The translations under genes and the position numbers were made by a program. A DNA stretch of 64,000 nt, taken from positions 1 to 64,000 of the forward strand of contig CACNCB010000005.1 of assembly GCA_902618695.1 (NCBI GenBank), read 5' to 3'. The first letter of the stretch is position 1. Each line of letters begins with the position of its first letter. Under the pieces are notes generated by a model. It had not been told where the DNA came from. It was given only the letters and a program-made list of their open reading frames with translations, and searched no databases. Below, piece after piece: positions 20,354 to 29,095 of the stretch. Source of the stretch: an uncultured Pelagibacteraceae bacterium (GTDB lineage: Bacteria; Pseudomonadota; Alphaproteobacteria; Pelagibacterales; Pelagibacteraceae).

Positions 20354-21574
20354 ATGAGTGATTTTTCGCAAAATGGTATTATTTCAACACTTCATGACTT
20401 TGGAACAAAGTCAACAAAGCAAATAGAAAAAGAGCTTTTAAGTTTTTCAAAAGAGAGAAAAATGGAACTTATATTACCTTGTCTTTATAGCGAATTAAAT
20501 GGAGATGCATTACCAAAAATTGTTTCTGAAATTGCTCAAACTAATTATCTACATCACATAATAATAGGACTAGATCAAGCTAATGAAAAACAAGCCAGAA
20601 AGGCATGGACGTTTTTTGAAAAATTAGAAACTCCATTCACAATACTTTGGAACGATGGTCCGAATTTAAAAAAATTAGATAAAGAATTACAAAAAAAAGC
20701 ACTAGCACCAAATGAAAAAGGGAAAGGCAGAAATGTTTGGTATTGTATTGGCATGTCAATAGCAAGAAATAGTGCAAGATCAGTTGCTTTACATGATTGT
20801 GATATAAAAACATACGATCGAAGGATGCTGGCAAAATTATTTTATCCAGTGGTTAATCCATTGTTCAATTTTGAATTTTGCAAAGGTTTCTATCCTCGGG
20901 TAGCAGATAACAAAATGAATGGAAGAGTAGCCAGACTATTAGTTTTTCCACTATTAAACGCTTTAGAAAAAACCATAGGTAAAAGTGAATATTTAGATTT
21001 TATGAAATCATTTAAATATCCACTAGCTGGAGAATTTTCTTTTAGAAGAAATATTCTCCCAGAATTAAGAATTTCATCAGACTGGGGAATAGAAATTGGA
21101 ATTTTGTCGGAAATGCAAAGAAACTTTTCTCCTCAAAATATTTGTCAGGTTGATTTAGCTGATACTTATGACCATAAACATCAGGATTTATCTATAGATG
21201 ATGAAAATAAAGGTCTTTCAAGAATGTCCATTGACATAATAAAAACCTTTATAAAAAAACTTGCTACACAAGGTCATTCGTTTAGTAGAGAACAATTAAG
21301 ATCACTTAAAGCAACTTACTATAGGTCGGCACTCGATTTAATTGACGCTTATCGAGGCGATGCTGATATGAATGGTTTGAAATTTGACTCTCATTCTGAA
21401 GAAAAGGCTGTAGAATTATTTTCTAAAAATATTATTAAAGCAGGAGAAGATTTTTATTTAAATCCAATGGATGCTCCATTTATACCAACTTGGAGTAGAG
21501 TTAAAAGTGCTATACCAGATTTTTTAATAAGATTAGAAAAAGCTGTTAACGAAGATAATAAATTTTATCTTTAA
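20354..21574 (+). CDS. gpgS: Glucosyl-3-phosphoglycerate synthase (GT81 family)
   Basis: GpgS transfers glucose from an NDP-glucose to 3-phosphoglycerate, the first step of glucosylglycerate synthesis, a nitrogen-free osmolyte and stabiliser. The 406-aa protein has the GT-A fold signature with the metal-binding stretch ALHDCDIKTYD (about residues 149-159). It also shows KGKGRNVWYCIG, FCKGFYPRV and AGEFSFRRNILPEL, which are characteristic of this family. A phosphatase gene just upstream completes the two-step pathway. The 3' end abuts a tRNA-Leu fragment. Mannosyl-3-phosphoglycerate synthase activity is the alternative. Confidence 0.82.
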   Translation: MSDFSQNGIISTLHDFGTKSTKQIEKELLSFSKERKMELILPCLYSELNGDALPKIVSEIAQTNYLHHIIIGLDQANEKQARKAWTFFEKLETPFTILWNDGPNLKKLDKELQKKALAPNEKGKGRNVWYCIGMSIARNSARSVALHDCDIKTYDRRMLAKLFYPVVNPLFNFEFCKGFYPRVADNKMNGRVARLLVFPLLNALEKTIGKSEYLDFMKSFKYPLAGEFSFRRNILPELRISSDWGIEIGILSEMQRNFSPQNICQVDLADTYDHKHQDLSIDDENKGLSRMSIDIIKTFIKKLATQGHSFSREQLRSLKATYYRSALDLIDAYRGDADMNGLKFDSHSEEKAVELFSKNIIKAGEDFYLNPMDAPFIPTWSRVKSAIPDFLIRLEKAVNEDNKFYL

Positions 21575-21576
21575 AA

Positions 21577-21617
21577 GATTTTAAGTCCATCGTGTCTACC
21601 AATTTCACCACTAGAGT
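21577..21617 (-). pseudogene. tRNA-Leu fragment (5' half, diverged)
   Basis: On the minus strand this corresponds to the acceptor 5' strand, D-arm and anticodon region of the intact tRNA-Leu. Thirty-six of 41 positions match. GTGTCT, ACCAATTTCACCAC and GATTTTAAGTCC are kept as read on the plus strand. The 3' half, variable arm, T-arm and CCA are absent, so it cannot make a tRNA. Similarity continues about 30 bp into the former upstream flank (TTCATGA, TTTAT). Confidence 0.8.
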
Positions 21618-21696
21618 AATAGTTAATTTCATGAATGTTTATCCCAATTAATAAAAATATGATCGTAATTACCAAAATATTTTTCATAAATTTAAT

Positions 21697-22620
21697 TTAA
21701 TTCAAAATTTTCTTTTTAGCTTTTTCAAATTCTTCTTTGGTTAAAACTCCTGATTTATAAAGATCATTTAGTTTTTTTAATTGATCGATCATTAAATTAT
21801 TAGAATTAATTGATACTGTACTATCGATAAATTTATTTAAATTTAATTTATGTTTTCTTTTAACATTTACCATATTTTCAAAATTTTTATGAAATTCTGA
21901 TGTTAAAGAAATCCATTCACTCATAGTTTTTTGATGTTTGGGATATTGAGAAATATTAACCTTGTGATACTCAGAAGCTTCCTCGGAAAAAAATTTTGAC
22001 TTTGGTGCACTCAGTAATTTAGGATTAATATATCTTCTTACTTCATGCCAAGTTCCGCCTGTTAATCTAGAAAAATAACTGTGATGTGACTCCAGCATTA
22101 TCTTAGGAAACTTAATTGATCTTTTTTTAATCCAATTATTATATGCTGATGCCACTGCTTTCCCATAGGTACTGTCATCAGGATAATTAAGTTCTTTAGT
22201 GACATCCATATGTCTTACAATCATACAATTAAAAGTGCTTCCTTTTCTATATAGCTCCAACAAAAAATATTCAGGTCTTTCATAACACCCATCATACTTA
22301 TCATGAAAAACTAACTCCGTGATTATTGGCTCAACATGACCAACGTAATAACCAGCTAATAAGCCTTCATAAACTTCGATCATTTCCATTACTTCATTAT
22401 TTTCAACTCTTGCAATTCCAACTACTCTTTGTAAAATACCCCAATTACTTGTGTTGGCTCTTACAACTTCCCAATTACCTCTTTTAAGTTTAATTTTTAT
22501 GTATTGATTAAAACTAAAAAAATCTTTTACTTCCTCTCCTATATAAAAAGTTTTTGCAAAAGTATTTGTTCCGAATGTGAATGAACTAAACAAATAAATA
22601 AAAATCAGAAATTTTTTCAT
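21697..22620 (-). CDS. Secreted protein with a C-terminal SHOCT-like helix pair; function unknown
   Basis: I do not recognise a family for the body of this 307-aa protein. It starts with a Sec signal peptide (MKKFLIFIYLFSSFTFG, likely cleavage after TFA). About 200 residues follow with many aromatic residues (GNWEVV, GGTWHEVRRYINPKLL). The last 30 residues, LKKLNDLYKSGVLTKEEFEK and onward, match a SHOCT-type short C-terminal domain, often involved in oligomerisation. The ATG was preferred over a TTG two codons upstream. It follows the tRNA-Leu fragment and is convergent with gpgS. Confidence 0.6.
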   Translation of the reverse strand: MKKFLIFIYLFSSFTFGTNTFAKTFYIGEEVKDFFSFNQYIKIKLKRGNWEVVRANTSNWGILQRVVGIARVENNEVMEMIEVYEGLLAGYYVGHVEPIITELVFHDKYDGCYERPEYFLLELYRKGSTFNCMIVRHMDVTKELNYPDDSTYGKAVASAYNNWIKKRSIKFPKIMLESHHSYFSRLTGGTWHEVRRYINPKLLSAPKSKFFSEEASEYHKVNISQYPKHQKTMSEWISLTSEFHKNFENMVNVKRKHKLNLNKFIDSTVSINSNNLMIDQLKKLNDLYKSGVLTKEEFEKAKKKILN

Positions 22621-22636
22621 AAGCAAATATCAATAA

Positions 22637-23425
22637 TCATTCACTAAAAGATATATTTATGTCTGGAGATCTTTTAGAATTTGGAAAATCCAAATTTTTA
22701 ATTGGATATTTTTTATCATTACTTCTATTTGAAGTAATATCTTTTGAAAAAGTTAATTCGATTGCTTCTGGAAAACTATCTAATTTTTTTATTGAGTAGT
22801 TGTTAGCATGAATATGAACTAAACTAAGATTTGGTGATAACATTTTTATAAATTCCACGATTTTGCCAAGATTACTTGAAACTTTGTGAAATTCAATTAC
22901 GATTCCTTGTATTTTAGACTTATTTGAAATTATTTCGCTTAGTATCTCATACTCAAAATTTTCAATATCAATTTTTAAAAATATATTCTCTTTATATATT
23001 AGATGATCATTAATGATTGTTTGTAAGTTTATAGATGAGCTATCGTTACCAATCTTTTTTAGATAAAATTTGTTTAATTTATTATGTTTAAAAAAATAAA
23101 CAAAATCTAAATATTGAAACATTTTATACAATTTTTTTGGTTTAAATATTTTTAATTTTAAAAATTTAATTAAATCTCTTTTGAATTTGGATAACCAAAA
23201 GTTGTTATCTATCGAATGATCATAAGCAAAAACATTAATTTTTGATTTTTTTACAAAATCTTTTTCAAAATCCCAATTATCACTTATTCCAAAAGATAAT
23301 AAAGTTTTTGAATTCATTATTGTTTTAATTGGGACTACATAACCTCCGTCATCAATTGATCCAAGTCTAACTAAATCTTTATTATCAACAAAAACAGGTT
23401 TTAATTCTTTGGGAAAAGTTACCAT
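22637..23425 (-). CDS. FkbM-like SAM-dependent methyltransferase
   Basis: The 262-aa protein has the elements of FkbM-family methyltransferases: LLSFGISDNWDFEKDF (SAM-binding loop region, about residues 42-57), NVFAYDHS after strand 2, and IFLKIDIENFEYEILSEII (the family's K-x-D-x-E-x-x-E element, about 150-168). GIVIEFH and LVHIHANN close the fold. The acceptor cannot be read from sequence; family members methylate sugars or small molecules. It is in a small minus-strand cluster with the gamma-glutamylcyclotransferase and CinA-like genes. Confidence 0.7.
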   Translation of the reverse strand: MVTFPKELKPVFVDNKDLVRLGSIDDGGYVVPIKTIMNSKTLLSFGISDNWDFEKDFVKKSKINVFAYDHSIDNNFWLSKFKRDLIKFLKLKIFKPKKLYKMFQYLDFVYFFKHNKLNKFYLKKIGNDSSSINLQTIINDHLIYKENIFLKIDIENFEYEILSEIISNKSKIQGIVIEFHKVSSNLGKIVEFIKMLSPNLSLVHIHANNYSIKKLDSFPEAIELTFSKDITSNRSNDKKYPIKNLDFPNSKRSPDINISFSE

Positions 23426-23452
23426 AATTAAAAATAATTATTTAAAATTTTA

Positions 23453-23857
23453 TCAAGAACCTGACAGTCCTTTCTTTAGGTATTTTTCATCTAGATTACA
23501 ATCTTTATATCCACGCTTCACAATATTTAAATATCTTTCTGTTGGAAATTTAAACGGAGTTTTATTAACCATTGCGTATGTCATTACTTTTTTTCCATAA
23601 TGATAAAAATAATATTTTTTATAGAGAATTGGGAAATCTTCATAAACATCTAATTTTTTTTCATCACTTTTAGATATTTTAAATAAACCACCAGGAACAA
23701 GAGAATTTTTTTTTGGTTCAATATCTGCTGCTCTATACTTGCTTCTAAATGTTAATTTAAAATCTTTTAAATTTATTTTTTTCAAAAAAATACTATCTTT
23801 ACATCTACGTTTCATTTGAAAATGATTAAGATTACTTCCATATGCGAAATACAACAT
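23453..23857 (-). CDS. Gamma-glutamylcyclotransferase-like (AIG2/GGCT) protein
   Basis: The fold is marked by the N-terminal YFAYGSNLN (substrate-binding loop, residues 3-11). The central YEDFPILYKK supplies the candidate catalytic glutamate near residue 77. GGLFKI and VMTYAMV are the expected strands. Such enzymes cleave gamma-glutamyl compounds to 5-oxoproline, often in glutathione turnover. The 134-aa length is typical. It overlaps the CinA-like gene by one base. Confidence 0.75.
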   Translation of the reverse strand: MLYFAYGSNLNHFQMKRRCKDSIFLKKINLKDFKLTFRSKYRAADIEPKKNSLVPGGLFKISKSDEKKLDVYEDFPILYKKYYFYHYGKKVMTYAMVNKTPFKFPTERYLNIVKRGYKDCNLDEKYLKKGLSGS

Positions 23858-24606
23858 TATCGATCTACCACTTCAATTTTTTTTTCTTCAATAAATTTTA
23901 AAATTTGAAATCTACAATTAGCAATTTTATTTTTATCTGCAGATCTAATTACTATGGAAACACCTAATTTACCTGCGTGAAAAAAAGGATAACTACCAAT
24001 TTCAACATCTTGATTGTCATTTTGAACTCTGTTTAAAGAATCAGCTATTTCGCTCTCAACAGTTTTTAGGCTTATTGTGATACTTTTAATTGGTTTACCA
24101 CCTACAATACTGTTGGTTAAACCTCCTAACATAGATTTTAAAATTGAGGGAACACCGGGCAATGAAAAGACATTTTCAACATTAAAACCTGGAGCACCAC
24201 TTGTTGGGTTTAAAATTAATTTTGCATTCTCTGGCATCCATGCCATTTTTTGCCTACCTTGATTAAATTCACCAGGTTGGTAATAAGATTCTAAAATTTT
24301 AAAAGCCTCTTTATGAACTTCGTACTTTATTCCAAACGCTTTTGAAACTGATTGTGCCGTTATGTCATCATGAGTAGGTCCAATACCACCAGTTGTAAAA
24401 ACATAGTTGTAAGTTGATCTAAGCAAATTTAAATTATCAACAATAATCTCTTCTACATCAGGTATTACTCTTACTTCTGCAACATTAACTCCAATTGAAT
24501 TAAGCCAAATCGCTAAGGTTGAGGTATTTGTATCCTGAGTTCTGCCAGATAAAATTTCATTACCTATAATCAAAATTGATGCATTAACTTTTGATTTTTT
24601 ATCCAT
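23857..24606 (-). CDS. CinA/MoaB-type molybdopterin-binding-domain protein
   Basis: Residues 10-180 form a MoCF/CinA N-terminal domain: ILIIGNEILSGRTQDTNT, TTGGIGPTHDDITAQSVSKAF and SLPGVPSILKSM. The C-terminal deamidase domain of full CinA (about 150 aa) is absent, which is common in stand-alone alphaproteobacterial members. Full-length CinA has ADP-ribose or NMN-linked activities; here only nucleotide or molybdopterin-like binding can be claimed. Its ATG is 20 bp from the divergent sfsA ATG. Confidence 0.75.
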   Translation of the reverse strand: MDKKSKVNASILIIGNEILSGRTQDTNTSTLAIWLNSIGVNVAEVRVIPDVEEIIVDNLNLLRSTYNYVFTTGGIGPTHDDITAQSVSKAFGIKYEVHKEAFKILESYYQPGEFNQGRQKMAWMPENAKLILNPTSGAPGFNVENVFSLPGVPSILKSMLGGLTNSIVGGKPIKSITISLKTVESEIADSLNRVQNDNQDVEIGSYPFFHAGKLGVSIVIRSADKNKIANCRFQILKFIEEKKIEVVDR

Positions 24607-24626
24607 ATGAAATATATAATTTAGTT

Positions 24627-25325
24627 ATGGAATTTACCAAGTCTTTAGTAAAAGGCAAACTAATCAAACGTTATAAAAGGTTTTTTACCGACGTTAAGCT
24701 TGGTAAAGAAATTGTCACTGCTCACTGTCCGAATACTGGATCGATGAAAGGTTTATTAAATCAAGGTAATGAGGTTTATTTACTTCCTAATAACGATCCA
24801 AAAAGAAAACTTAAATATGGATTGGAAATAATTAAATCTAGAAAAAATTTAGTAGGTGTAAATACTCATATGGCTAATAAAATAGTTGAGCATGGTCTAA
24901 AAAATAATTTAGTAGATGAACTCAAAAATAATGAGGTTATTAAACCTGAGGTTTTTTTTAATAAAGAAACAAGATTTGACTTTTTGTTGGAAAAAAAAGG
25001 TCAAAAAACATTTGTTGAAGTTAAAAATGTTACTTTATTTAGAAATAAGAATATAGCTGAATTCCCAGATGCTCCAACAGCTAGGGGAAATAAGCATTTA
25101 TTGACCCTTATAAATGCCATAAAGAAAAGTTATAAAACATACTTAATATTTTTAGTTCAAATTCAAAATATGAAATATTTTAAAATAGCTAAAGATATAG
25201 ACGAAGAATATTATAAGAACTATTTAATTGCTAAAAAAGCTGGTGTAAATTTTTTAGCTTATAGGTGTGATATAAGTTCTAAAAAAATTTTTATAGATAA
25301 AAAATTAAAAATTATAGATGACTGA
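24627..25325 (+). CDS. sfsA: SfsA family protein (sugar fermentation stimulation protein homologue)
   Basis: SfsA proteins combine an N-terminal OB-like domain with a nuclease-like fold and bind DNA; their cellular role is poorly defined. The 232-aa protein shows AHCPNTGSMKGLL, VGVNTHMANKIV, FVEVKNVTLF and FPDAPTARGNKHL, all family signatures. The ATG at MEFTKSL matches the family N-terminus better than the one 12 codons upstream. It overlaps map by 8 bp and heads the purine operon run. Confidence 0.88.
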   Translation: MEFTKSLVKGKLIKRYKRFFTDVKLGKEIVTAHCPNTGSMKGLLNQGNEVYLLPNNDPKRKLKYGLEIIKSRKNLVGVNTHMANKIVEHGLKNNLVDELKNNEVIKPEVFFNKETRFDFLLEKKGQKTFVEVKNVTLFRNKNIAEFPDAPTARGNKHLLTLINAIKKSYKTYLIFLVQIQNMKYFKIAKDIDEEYYKNYLIAKKAGVNFLAYRCDISSKKIFIDKKLKIIDD

Positions 25326-26088
25326 GTATAAAGAAAAATTCGAAAAAATGAGAATTGCAGGAAATTTAGCTGCAAGAACTTTAGATATGTTAACTGCAAA
25401 TATTAAAGAAGGTATCTCAACTGATTATATTGATAAGTTAGGATATGAATTTATAAGAGACAATGGTGGCTACTCTGCTCCACTATATTATAGAGGGTTT
25501 ACAAAATCTTTGTGCACATCTTTAAACCATGTTGTGTGTCATGGAATACCTTCTGATAGAATTTTGCAAGAAGGTGATGCTATAAATGTCGACGTAACAG
25601 CAGTCGTTGATGAATACTATGGTGACACTAGTAGAATGTTTTGTATTGGAAAAACTCCAGTAAAGTTAAACAATCTTATTGAAGCAACTTACGAATCTAT
25701 GATGAGAGCTATTAAAATTTTAAAACCTGGAATTAAATTAGGAGATATTGGTTATGAGATACAATCTTTTGTAGAGGAGAAAGGTTTTTCAGTTGTTAGA
25801 GATTTTTGTGGTCATGGAATAAGCAATACATTTCATGAGCCACCAAATATTCTTCACTATGGTAAAAAAAATACAGGCATGGAACTACAACCAGGTATGA
25901 CGTTTACAATAGAACCAATGATAAATGCAGGTAAATACGATATTAAAATGTTGAATGATGGTTGGACAGCTGTTACAAAAGATAAATCTTTATCTGCACA
26001 ATTTGAACATACGTTAGGAATTACTGAAAATGGTTATGAAATCTTTACAGAATCTGCTAAAGGTTACTCAAAGCCTCCATACTTATAA
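25318..26088 (+). CDS. map: Methionine aminopeptidase, type I
   Basis: It removes the initiator methionine from nascent proteins. The metal ligands of the pita-bread fold are visible: two aspartates in NVDVTAVVDEYYGDTSRMF, a histidine in FCGHGISNTFHEPP, and glutamates in TIEPM and FEHTLGI. The 256-aa length is that of type Ia enzymes. It overlaps sfsA and precedes purB by 3 bp. Confidence 0.95.
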   Translation: MTEYKEKFEKMRIAGNLAARTLDMLTANIKEGISTDYIDKLGYEFIRDNGGYSAPLYYRGFTKSLCTSLNHVVCHGIPSDRILQEGDAINVDVTAVVDEYYGDTSRMFCIGKTPVKLNNLIEATYESMMRAIKILKPGIKLGDIGYEIQSFVEEKGFSVVRDFCGHGISNTFHEPPNILHYGKKNTGMELQPGMTFTIEPMINAGKYDIKMLNDGWTAVTKDKSLSAQFEHTLGITENGYEIFTESAKGYSKPPYL

Positions 26089-26091
26089 TTA

Positions 26092-27384
26092 ATGATTAAA
26101 AGATACTCGCGAAAAGAATTAACTGATATTTGGTCAGAAGAAAATAAATATAAAATATGGTTAGATGTTGAGGTTGCAGCAGCTGAAGCAATGGAAAGAC
26201 TTGGTCAAATTCCAAGGGGTGTTACTTCAATAGTTAAAAAAAAAGCTAGGATTAATGTAAGTAGAATTCACAAAATAGAATCTGAGGTAAAACATGACGT
26301 AATAGCATTTCTTACTTCTGTTACTGAAAAAGCTGGAATTAAAGCAAGATACCTGCATCAAGGAATGACTTCGTCAGATGTTTTAGATACTAGTTTTAAT
26401 ATTCAATTAGTCCAATCAGGTAAAATTATTTTAAAAGATATAGATCAAATTTTAAAAGTTTTAAAAAGACAAGCTAAAAAATATAAATTCACACCGTGCA
26501 TGGGAAGAAGCCACGGTATCCATGCTGAACCAATCACTTTTGGCTTAAAATTGGCTTCGTTTTATGAGGAGTTTAAAAGAAACAGAAATAGATTGAAAGA
26601 TGCAATAGATGAGGTATCAACTTGCGCAATATCTGGTGCTGTTGGAACATTTGCTAACATAAATCCAAATGTTGAAAAATATGTGGCAAAAAAATTAGGT
26701 TTAAAAGTTGAACCTATTTCCACACAAGTAATTCCAAGAGATAGACATGCATTTTATTTTTCTGTTTTGGGAATTATTGCAGGCTCCATAGAGAGAGTGG
26801 CAGTTGAAATAAGACACCTGCAAAGAACTGAAGTTTATGAATTACAAGAATATTTTTCTAAAAATCAAAAAGGCTCTTCCGCGATGCCTCATAAAAAAAA
26901 TCCGATTTTAAGTGAAAATTTAACCGGCTTAGCTAGGATGGTTAGAAGTGCAGTTGTACCAGCACTTGAAAACATAGCTCTTTGGCATGAAAGAGATATT
27001 TCCCATTCAAGTGTTGAAAGAAATATTGGTCCAGATGCTAACATAACAACTGACTTTGCTTTGGTTAGGCTTACAAGTATTTTAGACAATATGATTGTTT
27101 ACCCAAAAAAAATGCTTGAGAATTTAAATCTAACAAAAGGTTTAATTTTTTCTCAAGAAGTTATGTTGGAGTTAACTAAAACAGGTTTGAGCAGAGAAAA
27201 ATCTTATAATATGGTACAATCTTACGCAAAAAAATGCTTCGCAGAAAATTTGAACTTAATTGACGTCATTTCATCCGATAAATTTATAATGAGTAAAATT
27301 TCACCAAAAAAACTAAAGTCTATATTTAATTATTCTAAACACTTTAAAAATGTAAATTTTATCTTTAGAAGAGTTTTTAAATAA
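26092..27384 (+). CDS. purB: Adenylosuccinate lyase
   Basis: PurB cleaves SAICAR and adenylosuccinate, releasing fumarate, in purine synthesis and AMP formation. MGRSHGIHAEPITFG contains the catalytic histidine, and the signature loop GSSAMPHKKNPILSE is near residues 263-277. HQGMTSSDVLDT is also present. The 430-aa length is normal. It overlaps the purC start by one base (TAATG). Confidence 0.96.
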   Translation: MIKRYSRKELTDIWSEENKYKIWLDVEVAAAEAMERLGQIPRGVTSIVKKKARINVSRIHKIESEVKHDVIAFLTSVTEKAGIKARYLHQGMTSSDVLDTSFNIQLVQSGKIILKDIDQILKVLKRQAKKYKFTPCMGRSHGIHAEPITFGLKLASFYEEFKRNRNRLKDAIDEVSTCAISGAVGTFANINPNVEKYVAKKLGLKVEPISTQVIPRDRHAFYFSVLGIIAGSIERVAVEIRHLQRTEVYELQEYFSKNQKGSSAMPHKKNPILSENLTGLARMVRSAVVPALENIALWHERDISHSSVERNIGPDANITTDFALVRLTSILDNMIVYPKKMLENLNLTKGLIFSQEVMLELTKTGLSREKSYNMVQSYAKKCFAENLNLIDVISSDKFIMSKISPKKLKSIFNYSKHFKNVNFIFRRVFK

Positions 27385-28169
27385 TGAAAAAAGGTAAAAA
27401 ATTATACGAAGGAAAAGCTAAAATCATTTATGCTACAAATGACAAAAATTTAGTGATTCAATATTTTAAAGATGATGCAACTGCATTTAATAATCAAAAA
27501 AAAACAACTATTGAGGGCAAAGGTGTTCTAAATAATAGAATATCTGAGCACATACTCTCAAATTTGTCAGAAGTTGGTATCAAAAATCATCTAGTAAAAA
27601 GGATTAATATGAGAGAACAATTAGTTAAGTTTGTCGACATAATACCAATAGAATTTATTGTTAGAAATATTGCAACTGGATCATTAACTAAAAGACTGGG
27701 TATTGAGGAAGGAACTGTTCTTGAACGACCATTAATAGAATACTGTCTTAAAGACGATAAGCTTGGAGATCCAATAATTAGTCGTGAACATATTTTAACT
27801 TTTAATTGGCTTAACGTAATGCAGCTTGATTGGATAGATGAAAATTTATCCAGATTAAATGATTTCTTAATGGGAATGTTTAGAGGCGTTGGAATAAAAT
27901 TAGTAGATTTTAAAGTTGAATTTGGTTTCACACAAGAAAGTGAAAAAACTCAAATTATTTTAGCTGATGAAATTAGCCCTGATACATGTAGATTGTGGGA
28001 TATTTTAACAGATAAAAAACTTGATAAAGACAGATTTAGAAAAGATTTAGGAGATCTTATACCTGCATATACAGAAGTTGCAAAAAGACTTGGAATACTT
28101 CATGAACAATCAAATATTTCTGCGGTTAATGTCACTCAGCTTTCTTCTATTAAAAGAAAGAAAAAATGA
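27384..28169 (+). CDS. purC: SAICAR synthase (phosphoribosylaminoimidazole-succinocarboxamide synthase)
   Basis: PurC joins CAIR and aspartate using ATP. LYEGKAKIIYAT, DDATAFNNQKK, IEFIVRNIATGS and ILADEISPDTCRLWD are the standard motifs. The last of these carries acidic residues of the active site. The 261-aa length is typical. It overlaps purS by 4 bp (ATGA). Confidence 0.96.
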   Translation: MKKGKKLYEGKAKIIYATNDKNLVIQYFKDDATAFNNQKKTTIEGKGVLNNRISEHILSNLSEVGIKNHLVKRINMREQLVKFVDIIPIEFIVRNIATGSLTKRLGIEEGTVLERPLIEYCLKDDKLGDPIISREHILTFNWLNVMQLDWIDENLSRLNDFLMGMFRGVGIKLVDFKVEFGFTQESEKTQIILADEISPDTCRLWDILTDKKLDKDRFRKDLGDLIPAYTEVAKRLGILHEQSNISAVNVTQLSSIKRKKK

Positions 28170-28408
28170 AAATTTCAGTAATTATCACTTTAAAAAAAGA
28201 TGTTCTTGATCCACAAGGAAAAGTTATTCACCAGACATTAGATGGAATGGGTTTTGATGATATTAATGAAGTAAGACAAGGAAAATATTTTGAAATAGAT
28301 ACAAAAGAAAGTGATAACGTCAAAGCAAAAGCAAAAGTAGAAGATATGTGCAAAAAACTTTTAGCAAATCTTGTAATTGAAAATTATAAAATTATTGATC
28401 CCAAGTAA
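28166..28408 (+). CDS. purS: FGAM synthetase subunit PurS
   Basis: PurS is the small bridging subunit of the three-part formylglycinamidine ribonucleotide synthetase (PurS-PurQ-PurL). The 80-aa protein has VLDPQGKVIHQTL and GKYFEID, as in the family. Its place between purC and purQ is the usual one. Confidence 0.92.
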   Translation: MKISVIITLKKDVLDPQGKVIHQTLDGMGFDDINEVRQGKYFEIDTKESDNVKAKAKVEDMCKKLLANLVIENYKIIDPK

Positions 28409-28411
28409 TTA

Positions 28412-29095
28412 ATGAAATCATCAGTTATTACTTTTCCAGGTTCAAATTGTGATAGAGACATGGATGTTGCTCTTAAAAAGTTTGGGTTTAAAAATAAAAT
28501 GGTTTGGCATGCTGATACAGAATTACCTAAAAGCGATTTAGTAGTTTTGCCAGGTGGCTTCTCGTACGGTGATTATTTAAGATGTGGAAGCATGGCATCT
28601 AAATCAAAAATAATGCAGTCTATAATTAATTTTGCAAATTCAGGGGGTATGGTTATGGGTATCTGTAATGGATTTCAAATATTGGTAGAAACTGGTTTGG
28701 TTCCAGGCGTTTTACTTAGAAACAAATATTTAGAATTTATTTGTAAAAATGTTTTTGTGAAAATTAACGATAAAAAAAATAAATATTTTAAAAATGTTGA
28801 TAACGAAGTTTTAGAATTTCATATAGCTCATAATGAAGGAAATTATTTTTGTACTAATGATCAATTAAAAGAAATTGAAGACAATAATCAAGTAGCTATT
28901 AACTATTGTGATAGAAATGGAAAAGTTGAAGATCAATTTAATCCTAATGGGTCTATAAAAAATATTGCTGGGATATTTAATAAAGAAAAAAATGTTTTAG
29001 GGATGATGCCCCACCCTGAAAGAATGATTGATACATCTTTATCAGGTGAAGATGGATCATTATTTTTTAAAAACCTAATAAACAACTTAAAATGA
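28412..29095 (+). CDS. purQ: FGAM synthetase glutaminase subunit PurQ
   Basis: A class I glutamine amidotransferase supplying ammonia to PurL. The nucleophile elbow GICNGFQIL places the cysteine at about residue 85. The catalytic His-Glu pair is in MMPHPERM near the C-terminus. FPGSNCDRD starts the protein as expected. Its end overlaps the purL ATG by 4 bp. Confidence 0.95.
   Translation: MKSSVITFPGSNCDRDMDVALKKFGFKNKMVWHADTELPKSDLVVLPGGFSYGDYLRCGSMASKSKIMQSIINFANSGGMVMGICNGFQILVETGLVPGVLLRNKYLEFICKNVFVKINDKKNKYFKNVDNEVLEFHIAHNEGNYFCTNDQLKEIEDNNQVAINYCDRNGKVEDQFNPNGSIKNIAGIFNKEKNVLGMMPHPERMIDTSLSGEDGSLFFKNLINNLK

Larger units (their letters stand above)
19400..21647. other. Putative tRNA-Leu-associated island carrying the glucosylglycerate module
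   Basis: A direct repeat brackets the two plus-strand genes. The left copy (19400-19470) is the 5' half of tRNA-Leu plus 30 bp of flank. The right copy (21577-21647) matches it without gaps at 59 of 71 positions by hand count. Homology begins in the anticodon arm and the gpgS-like stop codon lies 2 bp before it. This is the geometry of insertion into a tRNA anticodon region, with the incoming DNA restoring the 5' half. No integrase gene lies inside, so the element could be decayed or the pattern could come from an old duplication. Confidence 0.5.

Noticed and set aside
21577-21617. A second functional tRNA-Leu
   Set aside because: Only the 5' half is present; the variable arm, T-arm and acceptor 3' strand are replaced by the end of the synthase gene.
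21634-21699. A 21-codon plus-strand peptide beyond the tRNA fragment
   Set aside because: Too short, no ribosome-binding site, and hydrophobic composition expected by chance in AT-rich DNA.
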